Source: Phycisphaerales bacterium
GTDB lineage: Bacteria > Planctomycetota > Phycisphaerae > Phycisphaerales > SM1A02
Direction: 5' to 3'
Length of the DNA: 64,000 bases
Assembly: GCA_029245245.1 (NCBI GenBank)
Contig: JAQWPT010000007.1
Span: 1-64,000, forward strand
Shown here: piece after piece, positions 26,547 through 35,812 of the stretch
Layout of the letters: every line of letters starts with the position of its first letter
Position numbering within the stretch: position 1 is the first letter of the stretch
Translations under genes and position numbers: made by a program
The notes under the pieces: model-generated
Databases searched by the model: none
What the model was told of the DNA's origin: nothing
Seen by the model: only the letters and a program-made list of their open reading frames with translations

Positions 26547-27914
26547 ATGCCTGCCATGGACACTGGATCCGAAAACCAGCCGAAGCCCACCTTGGCGGCC
26601 CAGGCCCGGAATCTGCCGGATTCGCCCGGGGTGTACCTGTTCAAGGACGAGGCGGGGCACGTGCTCTACGTGGGCAAGGCGCTGTCCCTTCGCAGCCGGG
26701 TTGGTTCGTATTTCACCGCTTCGGCGGATCTCGGGCCCCGCAAGCAGCCGATGCTGGAACTGATCCGCGAGATCGACATCATCGAGACCGAGGGTGAGTG
26801 GGACGCGCTCCTGCTGGAGTCGAGGTTGATCAAGGACACTCGACCACGGTTCAACGTCCTGCTCAAGGACGACAAGACCTACCCGTACCTGGCGGTCACC
26901 ACCCGCGACGAGTTCCCGGGCGTCTACATCACCCGTGCTCCCGGAGACTTTCCAGGGGCGAGAATCTTCGGTCCCTTCACCTCCAGCGGGGCTCTGCGCG
27001 AAGCCATGCAGTTGCTGCAGCAGGTCTTCCAGTTCCGGACGTGCCACCTGGACATCCGCAGTGACGACCCCGGCAACCAGCGGTTCCGCCCCTGCATCCT
27101 GCACGCCATCGACCTGTGCACGGCACCGTGCGCGAATCGGGTCACTCCCGAGGCATACCGTGCGGACATGGATCGCTTTCTGCGGTTTCTCGATTCACAA
27201 CGATCCTCGGTGATCAACGAACTCAAGTCCGAGATGGCGGAGGCATCGGAGGCTCGTGACTACGAGCGAGCCGCTTCGGTTCGAAATCAACTGGATGCGA
27301 TCGAGCGTCTCTCGGAGCGTGAGACACGTCGACGGGGTGACGGGCAGGCGTGGCAGCCGGAGGTGACTGTCTTCGCAACGGATCCTGCGGCGGCGTTGCG
27401 ATCACTGCAGCGTACGCTTGAACTCGATGCCCCGATCCGGTGCATGGAGGCCATCGATATCGCTCATCTCGGCGGGCAGGAGACGGTCGGATCGAAGGTC
27501 TGCTTCATCGATGGTCGCCCCTGGAAGGAGGGCTACCGGCGCTACCGGATCCGCACTGCAGGCAACGACGACTTCCAGTCGATGCGCGAGGTCGTGTCAC
27601 GGCGCTACGCCGAGGCGGGCCAGGGGCTCGAACTGTATCCCGACGTGATCCTCCTTGATGGGGGGCGTGGCCAGTTGAACGCGGCGCTGGAGATCTTCGA
27701 GTCGCTGGAGGTGCAGCCACCGCAGGTCGTGGCCCTGGCCAAGAAGGAGGAACTGCTCTTCCTGCCGGGCCGTGAGGAGCCACTGAAACTCAGCCGACAC
27801 CACGGGGGACTTCGACTGTGCCAGGCGATCCGGGATGAAGCGCACCGCTTCGCTCAGCACTACCACCACCTGCTCCGGTCCCGGAGCATGGGGGATGGGA
27901 CGTCCAGGTCGTGA
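26547..27914 (+). CDS. uvrC: UvrC-like excinuclease subunit, shortened
   Basis: A 455-aa protein (UvrC is usually ~600). The N-terminal GIY-YIG nuclease domain is intact ('DSPGVYLFKDEAGHVLYVGKA', about 20-40 split at the usual Tyr/Gly positions), followed by the Cys region 'CILHAIDLCTAPC' and a UVR motif 'EASEARDYERAASVRNQLD'. The C-terminal RNase H-like half is shorter: about 90 residues are missing between UVR and 'CMEAIDIAHLGGQETVGS', though 'VILLDGGRGQL' and 'RDEAHRFAQHYH' with catalytic Asp/His remain. The protein ends there, so the helix-hairpin-helix pair is absent. Start 26547 has GGCGAG upstream; 26556 is possible. Overlaps the DUF167 gene by 4 nt. Confidence 0.88.
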   Translation: MPAMDTGSENQPKPTLAAQARNLPDSPGVYLFKDEAGHVLYVGKALSLRSRVGSYFTASADLGPRKQPMLELIREIDIIETEGEWDALLLESRLIKDTRPRFNVLLKDDKTYPYLAVTTRDEFPGVYITRAPGDFPGARIFGPFTSSGALREAMQLLQQVFQFRTCHLDIRSDDPGNQRFRPCILHAIDLCTAPCANRVTPEAYRADMDRFLRFLDSQRSSVINELKSEMAEASEARDYERAASVRNQLDAIERLSERETRRRGDGQAWQPEVTVFATDPAAALRSLQRTLELDAPIRCMEAIDIAHLGGQETVGSKVCFIDGRPWKEGYRRYRIRTAGNDDFQSMREVVSRRYAEAGQGLELYPDVILLDGGRGQLNAALEIFESLEVQPPQVVALAKKEELLFLPGREEPLKLSRHHGGLRLCQAIRDEAHRFAQHYHHLLRSRSMGDGTSRS

Positions 27915-28204
27915 CCTGCATCGTGTCCCAGGACGGCGCCGACGTGCTCGTATCGATCAAGGTCGTGCCCGGTGCGTCACGGGACGCCCTCGCGGGAGTG
28001 CTCGGGGACAGATTGAAGATCCGGGTGGGTGCTCCGCCCGAGGGGGGGAAGGCCAACGCCGCAGTCATCCGGTTGCTCGAAGCGGCGCTCGGACGGGGGA
28101 CGGTCGTGGACATGGTCTCGGGGCACGGATCGCCGCGGAAGCAGGTTCGCATCCATGGCACGACAGCGGATGCGGTGCGCAGCGTACTGGGCGTCGATTC
28201 ATAG
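27911..28204 (+). CDS. DUF167 (YggU-like) protein
   Basis: A 97-aa protein with the DUF167 pattern: 'VSIKVVPGASRDALAGVLGD', 'LKIRVGAPPEGGKANAAVIRLL' and a basic C-terminal strand 'GSPRKQVRIHG'. Function of the family is not established. It starts with GTG inside the uvrC stop (GTGA), so translation is coupled to UvrC. Confidence 0.88.
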   Translation: MTCIVSQDGADVLVSIKVVPGASRDALAGVLGDRLKIRVGAPPEGGKANAAVIRLLEAALGRGTVVDMVSGHGSPRKQVRIHGTTADAVRSVLGVDS

Positions 28205-28211
28205 GAACAGG

Positions 28212-30272
28212 TCAGGCCGGACTTGGCATCATGCCGTCGGCGGCTTCCTCATCACCGTCGGTGGTGTCGGTTCCCGCCGATGGCGGAGGCGGTGTCGATT
28301 CGGCATCCAGCAGGGCCGCCACGGTCGGACGATCCAGAGTCCTGCCTTCCACGAGTGTCTGCACTTCGTCGCTTTGCAGGGTCTCATACTTCAGCAGGGC
28401 CTCGGCGATCGCTTCGACCTTGGGCCAGTGTTCGTCGATCAGGATCCGGGTTGCCTCGTAGGCCTCGTCGATCAGCCGCTTGACCTCTTCGTCGATGATC
28501 CTCGCGGTTTCCGGAGAGTAGTCCTTCTCCGGGACGTAGACTTCCTGGGAGTCCTGCCCCGAGTAGCGGACGAATCCGAGTCGGTCGGACATGCCCCACT
28601 CCAGCACCATGTGCCGGGCGTAGTTCGTGGCCATCTGGATGTCCATGGAGGCACCGGACGAGATGTCGCCTGTCTTGCGTTCCTCGGCAATGCGGCCTCC
28701 GCAGAGCACCCGCATGGTGGCACTGAGGTACCGGCGACCGTATCCGTAGCGATCGCGTTCGGGCAGGCTGAAGGTGGCGCCCATGGCCTGGCCGCGGGGA
28801 ATGATCGTGACCTTGTGGACGGGGTCCGCTTCATCGAGCGTGGCCTGGACGAGTGTATGTCCAGCCTCGTGGTAGGCGGTTGCGACCCGCTCGCGTTCCT
28901 CGATCTTGCGACTCTTGCGGGCGCGACCGAATCGAATCTTGTCGCGTGCTTCCTCGAGGTCATGCAGTTCGACGTGACTCTGGTTGCTGAGCGTGGCGAG
29001 AATGGCGGCCTCGTTGATCAGGGCTGCGAGGTCGGCGCCCGAGAACATGGGCGTGCCTCGGGCCAGTCGCTCGAGATCGACGTTTTCGCCCATCTTCACG
29101 CTGGCGGCATGCACCTGGAGAATCTTCTTACGGCCGACGAGGTCCGGGAGGGTCACCTGCACCTGTCGATCGAATCGGCCCGGTCGTGTCAACGCCGGAT
29201 CGAGTACGTCGGAGCGGTTCGTCGCGGCGATGACGATGACCTGGTCGGTTTGCTCGAACCCGTCCATCTCGACGAGAATCGCGTTGAGCGTCTGCTCCCG
29301 TTCGTCGTGTCCACCACTGCTGAATCCTCCACCACGACGTCGACCGACCGCGTCGATCTCGTCGAGGAAGATGATGCAGGGCGAGTTCTCCTTGGCCTGC
29401 TTGAAGAGATCCCGCACGCGACTTGCACCAACGCCCACGAACATCTCCACGAAGTCCGAGCCCGAGATCGAGAAGAAGGGGGCTTCGGCTTCGCCGGCGA
29501 TCGCCTTGGCCAGCAGTGTCTTGCCGCAGCCGGGAGGGCCCACCAGCAGGACGCCGCGGGGGATGCGTCCACCGAGGCGCTGGAACTTCTTCGGGTTCTT
29601 GAGGAACTCGACGATCTCCTGCACTTCTTCCTTGGCCTCGTCGATGCCCGCCACGTCGGTGAAGCGGATCTTCGTCGTGTCCTTGGTCGAAAGGCGGTGC
29701 TTGGATTTTCCGAAACTGCCCAGCATGCCGCCCGGTCCGCCGCCGGCGCCACGCATCGATCGTGCAATCAGGAACCAGATCAGCAGGACCAGCAGGAGGA
29801 AGGGGCCGATGGTGATCGCCAGCTGCAGCCAGATGCTCTGGCCGGTCTTGGCGGTGTGGTCGACACCCATCGTGTCCAGGCTCTTGAGGTAGAAGTCGCG
29901 GTTGCCGCCGTCGATGGAGAAGTACACCGGTGCGGGTTCACTGGAGTTGTTCAATGCCGGATCGTGCGGCCGGATCATGGCGACGATTCGATCGTTCTTC
30001 ACGATGACTGGCATGGGGTTGCCGGGGGATTCCTCGGCAAGTTTTCCCGAGGCGGGATTGATCAGCACCTTGAAGGCGTTCCAACTCTGGATCTCCTTGC
30101 CGGAGGGAGAGTTGTTGAGCAGGGCCAGGAAGATGAAGAGGGCGCCGATGATCAGGACCCAACTCATCAGCCCGCGGCCAAGGCGACCCTGCGGCGGTGT
30201 TCCGCGCGGCGGCTCGTTGCCACGATTCGGGGGCTGTTCCTTGCCGTTGGGTGGTGGTTGGTCCTGTGACAT
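28212..30272 (-). CDS. ftsH: ATP-dependent zinc metalloprotease FtsH
   Basis: A 686-aa membrane AAA protease that extracts and degrades membrane and short-lived proteins. A Pro/Asn/Gly-rich cytoplasmic N-tail precedes TM1 (~38-54), a periplasmic domain of ~110 residues, and TM2. The AAA module has Walker A GPPGCGKT (about 245), Walker [15 protein letters not shown], and the second region of homology '[19 protein letters not shown]'. The zinc site HEAGH lies near 466. The C-terminal tail is Asp/Glu/Ala-rich. Converges on the DUF167 gene, 7 nt away. Confidence 0.97.
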   Translation of the reverse strand: MSQDQPPPNGKEQPPNRGNEPPRGTPPQGRLGRGLMSWVLIIGALFIFLALLNNSPSGKEIQSWNAFKVLINPASGKLAEESPGNPMPVIVKNDRIVAMIRPHDPALNNSSEPAPVYFSIDGGNRDFYLKSLDTMGVDHTAKTGQSIWLQLAITIGPFLLLVLLIWFLIARSMRGAGGGPGGMLGSFGKSKHRLSTKDTTKIRFTDVAGIDEAKEEVQEIVEFLKNPKKFQRLGGRIPRGVLLVGPPGCGKTLLAKAIAGEAEAPFFSISGSDFVEMFVGVGASRVRDLFKQAKENSPCIIFLDEIDAVGRRRGGGFSSGGHDEREQTLNAILVEMDGFEQTDQVIVIAATNRSDVLDPALTRPGRFDRQVQVTLPDLVGRKKILQVHAASVKMGENVDLERLARGTPMFSGADLAALINEAAILATLSNQSHVELHDLEEARDKIRFGRARKSRKIEERERVATAYHEAGHTLVQATLDEADPVHKVTIIPRGQAMGATFSLPERDRYGYGRRYLSATMRVLCGGRIAEERKTGDISSGASMDIQMATNYARHMVLEWGMSDRLGFVRYSGQDSQEVYVPEKDYSPETARIIDEEVKRLIDEAYEATRILIDEHWPKVEAIAEALLKYETLQSDEVQTLVEGRTLDRPTVAALLDAESTPPPPSAGTDTTDGDEEAADGMMPSPA

Positions 30273-30402
30273 GACTCATGTGCCCCGGGGTCTTGGTCGC
30301 TCGCTGATGCAATGGACGCAGTCGCGGGGGGGAGTTGCCCCCTGCCTCTACCATGACGGCATTCTAGGCCCCGTTCGGTTCAGAGAGCCCAGGAGGGCGA
30401 AT

Positions 30403-30924
30403 TTACCACGCCGCCTGCATTTCATCGACCATATCGGAGGCCAACTGCTGAACAACCGCGACTTCACCGATCTCCAGGTACTCACCCGAGGGCGGGGTCG
30501 GCACGAACAGGCCCGCGCCTTCGAAGTTGCTTCTCAGGACGATCGTGGCATCGGTTTCCAGATCCATCCACTCGAAATCGATGGTGACACCCACCACGAC
30601 CTCCTCGTCGAGACCGGTATTCTCGTTCTGGGAGAGGCTGGTGAGTTCGACGGCCGTGATGCGTCCGGTAAGAAGGGAGTCGGCGCGGGTTTCGCTGGTC
30701 ACCTTGTAGGGTGTCCTGCTCTCGATCTCCGTGATCAGGGCCTGGGTCAGCATGAACCCGATTTCCCGGAAGTAGGTCTGGTTCTCGATCACCGGTACCG
30801 CCACCGTGGTGTACTTGGTGGGGAAGATCGACTGGGTGGAGTACCCGGACGTGGGATCCCCGGCGCATCCGCTCTGGGCGAGTGCCGCCATCAACAGCAT
30901 GCTGGCGATCGGCCATGTCTTCAT
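30403..30924 (-). CDS. LptE-like LPS-assembly lipoprotein
   Basis: A 173-aa lipoprotein (lipobox AQSGC, Cys20). Mature sequence follows the LptE family: 'TVAVPVIENQTYFREIGFMLTQAL' then 'IESRTPYKVTSETRADSLLTG' and 'TAVELTSLS', the alternation of two strands and helices seen in LptE/RlpB. LptE plugs the LptD pore that inserts LPS in the outer membrane; its presence supports a lipid-A-bearing outer membrane. Start has GAGGAA upstream and overlaps the TPR gene stop (ATGA). Confidence 0.8.
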   Translation of the reverse strand: MKTWPIASMLLMAALAQSGCAGDPTSGYSTQSIFPTKYTTVAVPVIENQTYFREIGFMLTQALITEIESRTPYKVTSETRADSLLTGRITAVELTSLSQNENTGLDEEVVVGVTIDFEWMDLETDATIVLRSNFEGAGLFVPTPPSGEYLEIGEVAVVQQLASDMVDEMQAAW

Positions 30925-32042
30925 GGTGCGGGTTCCTCTTCCTTCGTGATGGCCGGCTCGGCTCCCGATTTGATGTCCGCTTCCAACTCCTCGGAATCGA
31001 CGACCGGTCCGTCGTCCGTTCCAAGGATGGCCCGCCGGAGAATCGTGTAGTCCGGCGCGCCGTTGAGGACGTGCTCAGGCAGCTGCACGAGGATCGTGGG
31101 GACCAGTTCAAGGGCTCGGACGCAGGAGCCCGATTCGGGATACCGTTCCACGAGATTGCGGATGGCGAACTCAGCCGCGATCGGATCCCCGACCCGGTCG
31201 TACCACATCGCCGTGGTCAGCAGTTTCTGGGCTTCGGATTCCGTGATCCGCGTGATCAGGGCCCGGGCGCCGATGCGTTCCGCTTCCGCGGGGTGGCTGG
31301 CGATCAACTGTCGGAGTTCCGCCTTGGCTTCCAGGAGTCCCACGGCATCGAATTGCGGTCCCTTGAAGGTCGCCAGGTTCGCGTAGATGAGGCGGCGCCG
31401 GGCCGTGTCCAGTGACGGGGATCGCGGGTATTTCTTGATGAACAGGGCGTACATGTCCGCGGCCAGGCCCATCCGGCGCTGCCGGAAATACAGGTCGGCA
31501 AGTTCAAGTCCCGCCTGTTCGGCGAGCTGGCTGCCCGGGAGGCGTTCCTGGATCCGGATGAACAGTTCCTCCGCCTCCTCGGATGCATCCATGATGCGCA
31601 GACCGAGAAGTTTCCGACGCAGGCCGTGTGCATACTGGACGGCGATGTCGTACTCGCGGGCTGAAGCAGTGGTGAACGCCGGGCTCGCCGGGTACCGCCG
31701 GACCACGTACTCGTACTCGTACAAGGCCTCGTATTCGTCATGCAGGGCCACCAGTGCATCGCCCTTGAGCACCATCGCCTCGGACATCAGTTGTGATCGG
31801 GGGTTGCGTTCGATCCAACGTTGCACCAGGTTCAGCGCTCGACCGGGTCGGCCCTGGGCGAGGATGCGCCGGGCTGAAGCGAGGCGACCTTCCGGCGAGT
31901 CGGGTTTCGGAGCCGATTCCAGTTCCCACGTGTCGTTGTCGTCGAGCTGGTAGGACTCCTGCCCGGTAACGGGGGATGCAAGGACCAGCATCAGCAGGGT
32001 GGGTCCGAGAACCAGCGAGTGCAGCAGTGAACGCGGAATCAT
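30921..32042 (-). CDS. TPR-repeat envelope protein, BamD-like
   Basis: A 373-aa exported protein. ATG 32042 gives a signal peptide (PRSLLHSLVLGPTLLMLVLASPVTGQ); the open frame extends 27 codons upstream. The mature part has TPR units such as 'ALYEYEYVVRRYPASPAF', 'AEELFIRIQERLPGSQLAEQAGLELADLYF' (split here) and 'AADMYALFIKKYPRSPSLD', the tandem pattern of BamD/YfiO and tol-pal-linked TPR proteins. There is no lipobox. Coupled to the LptE-like gene, so an outer-membrane assembly role is likely but not shown. Confidence 0.75.
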   Translation of the reverse strand: MIPRSLLHSLVLGPTLLMLVLASPVTGQESYQLDDNDTWELESAPKPDSPEGRLASARRILAQGRPGRALNLVQRWIERNPRSQLMSEAMVLKGDALVALHDEYEALYEYEYVVRRYPASPAFTTASAREYDIAVQYAHGLRRKLLGLRIMDASEEAEELFIRIQERLPGSQLAEQAGLELADLYFRQRRMGLAADMYALFIKKYPRSPSLDTARRRLIYANLATFKGPQFDAVGLLEAKAELRQLIASHPAEAERIGARALITRITESEAQKLLTTAMWYDRVGDPIAAEFAIRNLVERYPESGSCVRALELVPTILVQLPEHVLNGAPDYTILRRAILGTDDGPVVDSEELEADIKSGAEPAITKEEEPAP

Positions 32043-32238
32043 GCCCGCATGGTACGGGATCATCGGTGATGGCAGGAAACTGGAGCGTGGAGCGACGAGT
32101 TCTCGGACGCAGCCAGAGATCACACAGTCCCTTTCTTTCGCTCAAGCCGACCCCCAGCCGGGTCGATGTCCGGTCTGCCAACGCCGTGGAAGTCCAGGTC
32201 TCGTTGACCCGCTTCCTCGGCCCTGGGAGGAGACCGCT

Positions 32239-33024
32239 GTGGATCTTTCAACACTTGTCGGCCTGGTCATCGGTTCCGTCTGCGTCGGGATCGCCCTGTT
32301 GCTGGGCGGATCGATCATGGCCTACGTGGATCCCGTTTCGATGCTCATCGTGATCGGTGGGGCATCCGCGGCCACGTTGACGTCCGTACCCCTGGCCAGG
32401 TTCCTGAGCCTGCATCGCATCAGCCTCAAGACGCTGCGAAGCCGGATCAAGACACCCCGGGAACAGGTCGTGGAACTCGTCGAACTGGCCGAGGTGGCCC
32501 GACGTGACGGCATCCTCGCCATGGAGCAGCGAATGGAGGACATCAAGGACCCGTTCCTGCTTCGCGGCATCCAGTTGGCCGTCGACGGCGTCGATCCCGA
32601 TTCCATCGAGGAGACGCTGCAGACCGAACTCGACAACCTCATCGAGCGGCACGAAGCTGGCCGCAACATGTTCGAGCAGATGGGCAAGTACGCTCCTGCG
32701 TTCGGCATGATCGGCACCCTCATCGGGCTCGTGGCCATGCTCTCGAACATGGAGGATCCCTCCGCGATCGGTGCCGGCATGGCAGCCGCACTGCTGACCA
32801 CCCTTTACGGCGCGCTGCTGGCGAACCTCGTGTTCCTGCCGCTGGCCGACAAGCTCGAGAACAGAACCCACGAGGAATCGCTCTCGAAGCAGATGATCAT
32901 CCAGGGCATCAAGACCATCCAGCTGGGTGACAACCCGCGGAACGTCGAGATGAACCTTCGAACCTTCCTGGCCCCGGCCCACCGCATGGTGGGCCCGGCC
33001 TTCGAGTATCGGCAGGCCGCATGA
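32239..33024 (+). CDS. motA: Flagellar stator protein MotA
   Basis: A 261-aa membrane protein with four hydrophobic segments; forms the ion channel of the flagellar stator with MotB. 'VDPVSMLIVIGGASAATLTSVPL' marks TM1-TM2 and 'GKYAPAFGMIGTLIGLVAML' plus 'GAGMAAALLTTLYGALLANL' mark TM3-TM4; the cytoplasmic loop between carries conserved charged residues. GTG 32239 follows GGGAGGAG. First gene of the plus-strand flagellar cluster, and divergent from the TPR gene across a 196-bp gap. Confidence 0.96.
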   Translation: MDLSTLVGLVIGSVCVGIALLLGGSIMAYVDPVSMLIVIGGASAATLTSVPLARFLSLHRISLKTLRSRIKTPREQVVELVELAEVARRDGILAMEQRMEDIKDPFLLRGIQLAVDGVDPDSIEETLQTELDNLIERHEAGRNMFEQMGKYAPAFGMIGTLIGLVAMLSNMEDPSAIGAGMAAALLTTLYGALLANLVFLPLADKLENRTHEESLSKQMIIQGIKTIQLGDNPRNVEMNLRTFLAPAHRMVGPAFEYRQAA

Positions 33025-33794
33025 TGAATTCACGCAGCATCCATCGCCGACGTGCAAAGCGGGGCATTCCCGGCTGGGTCGTCACCTTTGGTGACATGAT
33101 GGCCCTGCTGCTGTGCTTCTTCATCCTGCTCCAGATGTTCTCGGAGTTCAAACGCGATCACGAGTACCAGCGTGTCGTGACGGCGATCAAGGAGGCCTTC
33201 GGGTTCTCCGGCGGTGTTGGCGTCCTGCCCACCGACGACATTCCCGTTCGCAGCATGGTGGAGATCCTCGAGACGATGTCGGTCCCCAAGGACGGCCAGG
33301 AATCCAGAATGAGCCAGAGCGCCGACGAAGGGCTCGTTGGTGAGCACACCCGCGTGACCCGCGTCCAGGATGGTGTTCGCTTCACCGTCGGAGGCGTGCA
33401 TCTCTTCGACCCCATGACAGCCGAGGTCACCGAGGCCGGCCGGGCGGAACTCAGCAAGTTGGCCACCCTGCTGGCGGGTCGGCGAAACGTGATTCTCATC
33501 CGTGGACATGCCGCGGCGAAGTACCTTCCCGATCACGCCCCCTGGGCGGATCTCGATGAACTCAGTTACCAGCGGGCACGCTCGGTGCACCGCGTCCTCC
33601 TGGCCGAGGGACTGGATGACCAGGTCTTCCGGATCGAGGCCGTTGGAGCACGCGAGCCGATCGTGGCCCAGGCAATGACCGAACAGGAACAGGCGGAAAA
33701 TCGGCGTGTGGACATCATCCTCACGGAGCGATTGTTCGATACGCCCCAGCTCGACTCGGCGACCCAGACGGTCGACGCGTCAACCGGAGAATGA
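33021..33794 (+). CDS. motB: Flagellar stator protein MotB
   Basis: A 257-aa protein: basic N terminus, single TM with 'GWVVTFGDMMALLLCFFILL', where Asp25 is the ion-binding residue, then a periplasmic plug/linker and an OmpA-like peptidoglycan-binding domain ('ILIRGHAAAKYLP', 'ELSYQRARSVHRVLLAEG', 'NRRVDIILTERL'). Overlaps motA by 4 nt. Confidence 0.95.
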   Translation: MMNSRSIHRRRAKRGIPGWVVTFGDMMALLLCFFILLQMFSEFKRDHEYQRVVTAIKEAFGFSGGVGVLPTDDIPVRSMVEILETMSVPKDGQESRMSQSADEGLVGEHTRVTRVQDGVRFTVGGVHLFDPMTAEVTEAGRAELSKLATLLAGRRNVILIRGHAAAKYLPDHAPWADLDELSYQRARSVHRVLLAEGLDDQVFRIEAVGAREPIVAQAMTEQEQAENRRVDIILTERLFDTPQLDSATQTVDASTGE

Positions 33795-33798
33795 GCAC

Positions 33799-34329
33799 AT
33801 GGATCATCGCAACACCAGTTCAAGCACGACCACCCCGGTGAAGAAGCGGCGTTTCGGCACCATGCTGCTGGTCACGGGCGTACTCCTGGCGGAAGCGGCA
33901 GCCTTCGTAGGGTTCATGACCCTCGCTGGCGGGCCGGAGACGGCACAGGCTGGTTCCGCCCTGGAGGTGGTTCCCGCGAATGCAGATGAGGCTGTTGTCG
34001 AGACCCTGGTCCTCGATGCCCGGCTCCAGAACAATCGATCTGGTGTGACCTACGTATGCGATACCGAGATCTGGGTTCAGGTCCGGGGACGCCACCTCCA
34101 GTCCGTCGAACTGGAAATCGCCCGCTTGCACAATGAGATCCGGGCTGAGATCAACTCCACATGGAAGGGCTGCGAGCCCCGCCACCTGCGTGAACCCGGC
34201 CTCGAGACCGTGACGCGCAAAATCTACGCATTGCTCTCCGATCGCTTCGGCCATGACATCGAATCAGGGGAGTCGGTGATCCTCAAATGCGTGATCGTCG
34301 CAGGAACAGGCTTCCGGGCCGACGCCTGA
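33799..34329 (+). CDS. fliL: FliL-like flagellar basal body protein
   Basis: A 176-aa single-pass membrane protein: short basic N-tail (KKRRFG), TM 'MLLVTGVLLAEAAAFVGFM', then a periplasmic domain rich in short strands and helices. FliL supports stator function. Sequence similarity is weak, so the call leans on position after motAB and on topology. ATG 33799 follows the motB stop by 4 nt with GGAG upstream. Confidence 0.7.
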   Translation: MDHRNTSSSTTTPVKKRRFGTMLLVTGVLLAEAAAFVGFMTLAGGPETAQAGSALEVVPANADEAVVETLVLDARLQNNRSGVTYVCDTEIWVQVRGRHLQSVELEIARLHNEIRAEINSTWKGCEPRHLREPGLETVTRKIYALLSDRFGHDIESGESVILKCVIVAGTGFRADA

Positions 34330-34502
34330 TCGAGGAACCTGACCCCGCGATTCGAGGAAATCGCTCTCAACGTCCGATGACGAGGGATGCCCACCCGTAC
34401 TGAAACGCGGGCGGGAATTCGCGCGCCACGCTGCCAGGCGATGGGCAGGATGCCCTCGTCAAGATCCCTGCGCGATGAACGCCTCGTTCCAAGGAGCCAC
34501 GG

Positions 34503-35069
34503 ATGGCGAACCAGGAGCATTCCACCCCCGGAACCCCGGAGACCCCCGGGAATCCCGGAGGCACCCCAAGCCAAGCAAATGGCGTGCCGACTTCCCCGGA
34601 TTCCGAATCCACCGATGCAATGGCTGACGAGGCGCTGCGGCGCGTCGAAGCCGCAGCGGATCAACTCCGGCAGGACACCGACCTGACTTCCGGGGCTGCC
34701 GACCTGCCCGAACTGGGCCCGCCATCGGTGCGAAACGCCGGTGGGGCACCCGACCTCACCATGCTGCATGACGTCGACCTGAACGTCACCATTGAACTCG
34801 GCCGGACTCGCATGTTCGTCGAGGATGTCGTGCAGCTCGGTGCCGACTCGGTGATCGAGTTGGACAAGGCGGCCGGTGATCCGGTCGACGTCTTCGTCAA
34901 TGGGCGCAAGGTCGCCCGAGGCGAAGTTCTCGTGCTCAATGACAATTTCTGCATCCGCGTCAGTGAGATCATTTCCGCCGAGCAGGCTGCCGTGCCCAGT
35001 GGGCATGGCGGGGCCGTCCTGCAGGCGGGGAACGTGGATGCAACGCGGGAGCAGGCTTCCGCAGGCTGA
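34503..35069 (+). CDS. fliN: Flagellar motor switch protein FliN
   Basis: A 188-aa protein with a Pro/Thr/Gly-rich N-terminal ~85 residues and a C-terminal SpoA/FliN domain: 'MLHDVDLNVTIELGRTRMFV', 'LGADSVIELDKAAGDPVDVFVNGR' (read in two parts) and 'ARGEVLVLNDNFCIRVSEII'. Part of the C-ring that sets rotation direction. AAGGAG precedes the ATG. It follows fliL after a 173-bp gap where fliM would be expected; no SpoA-containing FliM is in the window. Confidence 0.93.
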   Translation: MANQEHSTPGTPETPGNPGGTPSQANGVPTSPDSESTDAMADEALRRVEAAADQLRQDTDLTSGAADLPELGPPSVRNAGGAPDLTMLHDVDLNVTIELGRTRMFVEDVVQLGADSVIELDKAAGDPVDVFVNGRKVARGEVLVLNDNFCIRVSEIISAEQAAVPSGHGGAVLQAGNVDATREQASAG

Positions 35070-35146
35070 AGACCGGTTACGAAGTGGACAGGATGTCCCG
35101 CCGGACCAGGATGGTCCGGATACGCCAGGAAGGCGAGTGAACCAGC

Positions 35147-35812
35147 GTGTATCGCGTGATCCATCTGTACATGGGGACCGTCCTCCTGCTCTGCACCTCG
35201 ATGGTGGGGGCCGCCGATGTGACGCCCCCGACCACCGATGTCGAGACGCCCGCCACCGTCGTCACCACGCCCGTGCACGAGAGCATGCCGCTGGGAGCCC
35301 CCAATGGCATGCTTCAGGCCAGACCCGCCAAGGTCGAGGTGCCCTCCGCATTGGGTGAATTCGATCCGCGGAACAATGATCTCGTCCGTGTCGTGCTTGC
35401 ACTGGGCGCAGTGGTCGTGCTCCTGTTCGGCGTTCGCAAGGTGATGCGCCGGGCCGGGGGAGGACTCGGTGGAGGCCGACGGCCCTCTGGAATCCTCCAG
35501 GTGCATGCCCGGTACCCGGTGGCCCGTGGACAGCACCTTGTCCTGGTCCAGGTCGGACCGCGGATGCTGCTTGTCCATCAAGGCAGCGGAACGATGCGTA
35601 CCCTCAGTGAGTTTCAGGGTGAAGATCTCGCGGACCTGCGTGGACGTCTCGAATCCGGTGGACGTGCGCCACAGGTGTTCCAGCGACTGCTGCAGGCTCA
35701 GCAGGAAGCAGCCACACCCGAAGCCGATTCGGAACTGGTCGATCTGACCAGGGGTGGCGGTGCCGGTGGGGCATGGTGGCGACGGGTATTCGGGGGGTCG
35801 CGGGCGGTATGA
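35147..35812 (+). CDS. fliO: Flagellar biosynthesis protein FliO
   Basis: A 221-aa protein with signal sequence, a Thr/Pro-rich periplasmic part, a TM at about 79-98 ('LVRVVLALGAVVVLLFGV') and a cytoplasmic domain with 'ILQVHARYPVARGQHLVLVQVG', typical of FliO/FliZ. Helps assemble FliP in the export gate. GTG start with AAGGCGAG upstream. Its stop overlaps fliP. Confidence 0.85.
   Translation: MYRVIHLYMGTVLLLCTSMVGAADVTPPTTDVETPATVVTTPVHESMPLGAPNGMLQARPAKVEVPSALGEFDPRNNDLVRVVLALGAVVVLLFGVRKVMRRAGGGLGGGRRPSGILQVHARYPVARGQHLVLVQVGPRMLLVHQGSGTMRTLSEFQGEDLADLRGRLESGGRAPQVFQRLLQAQQEAATPEADSELVDLTRGGGAGGAWWRRVFGGSRAV

Noticed and set aside
28029-30269. A 746-codon plus-strand open frame opposite ftsH.
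   Set aside because: Mirror of the ftsH codon pattern; contains no recognisable domain and overlaps the DUF167 gene.
34330-34502. Possible sigma-28 promoter in the gap before fliN.
   Set aside because: TCAAG and GCGATGAA are present but only about 8 bp apart, not the ~15 bp a FliA promoter needs.
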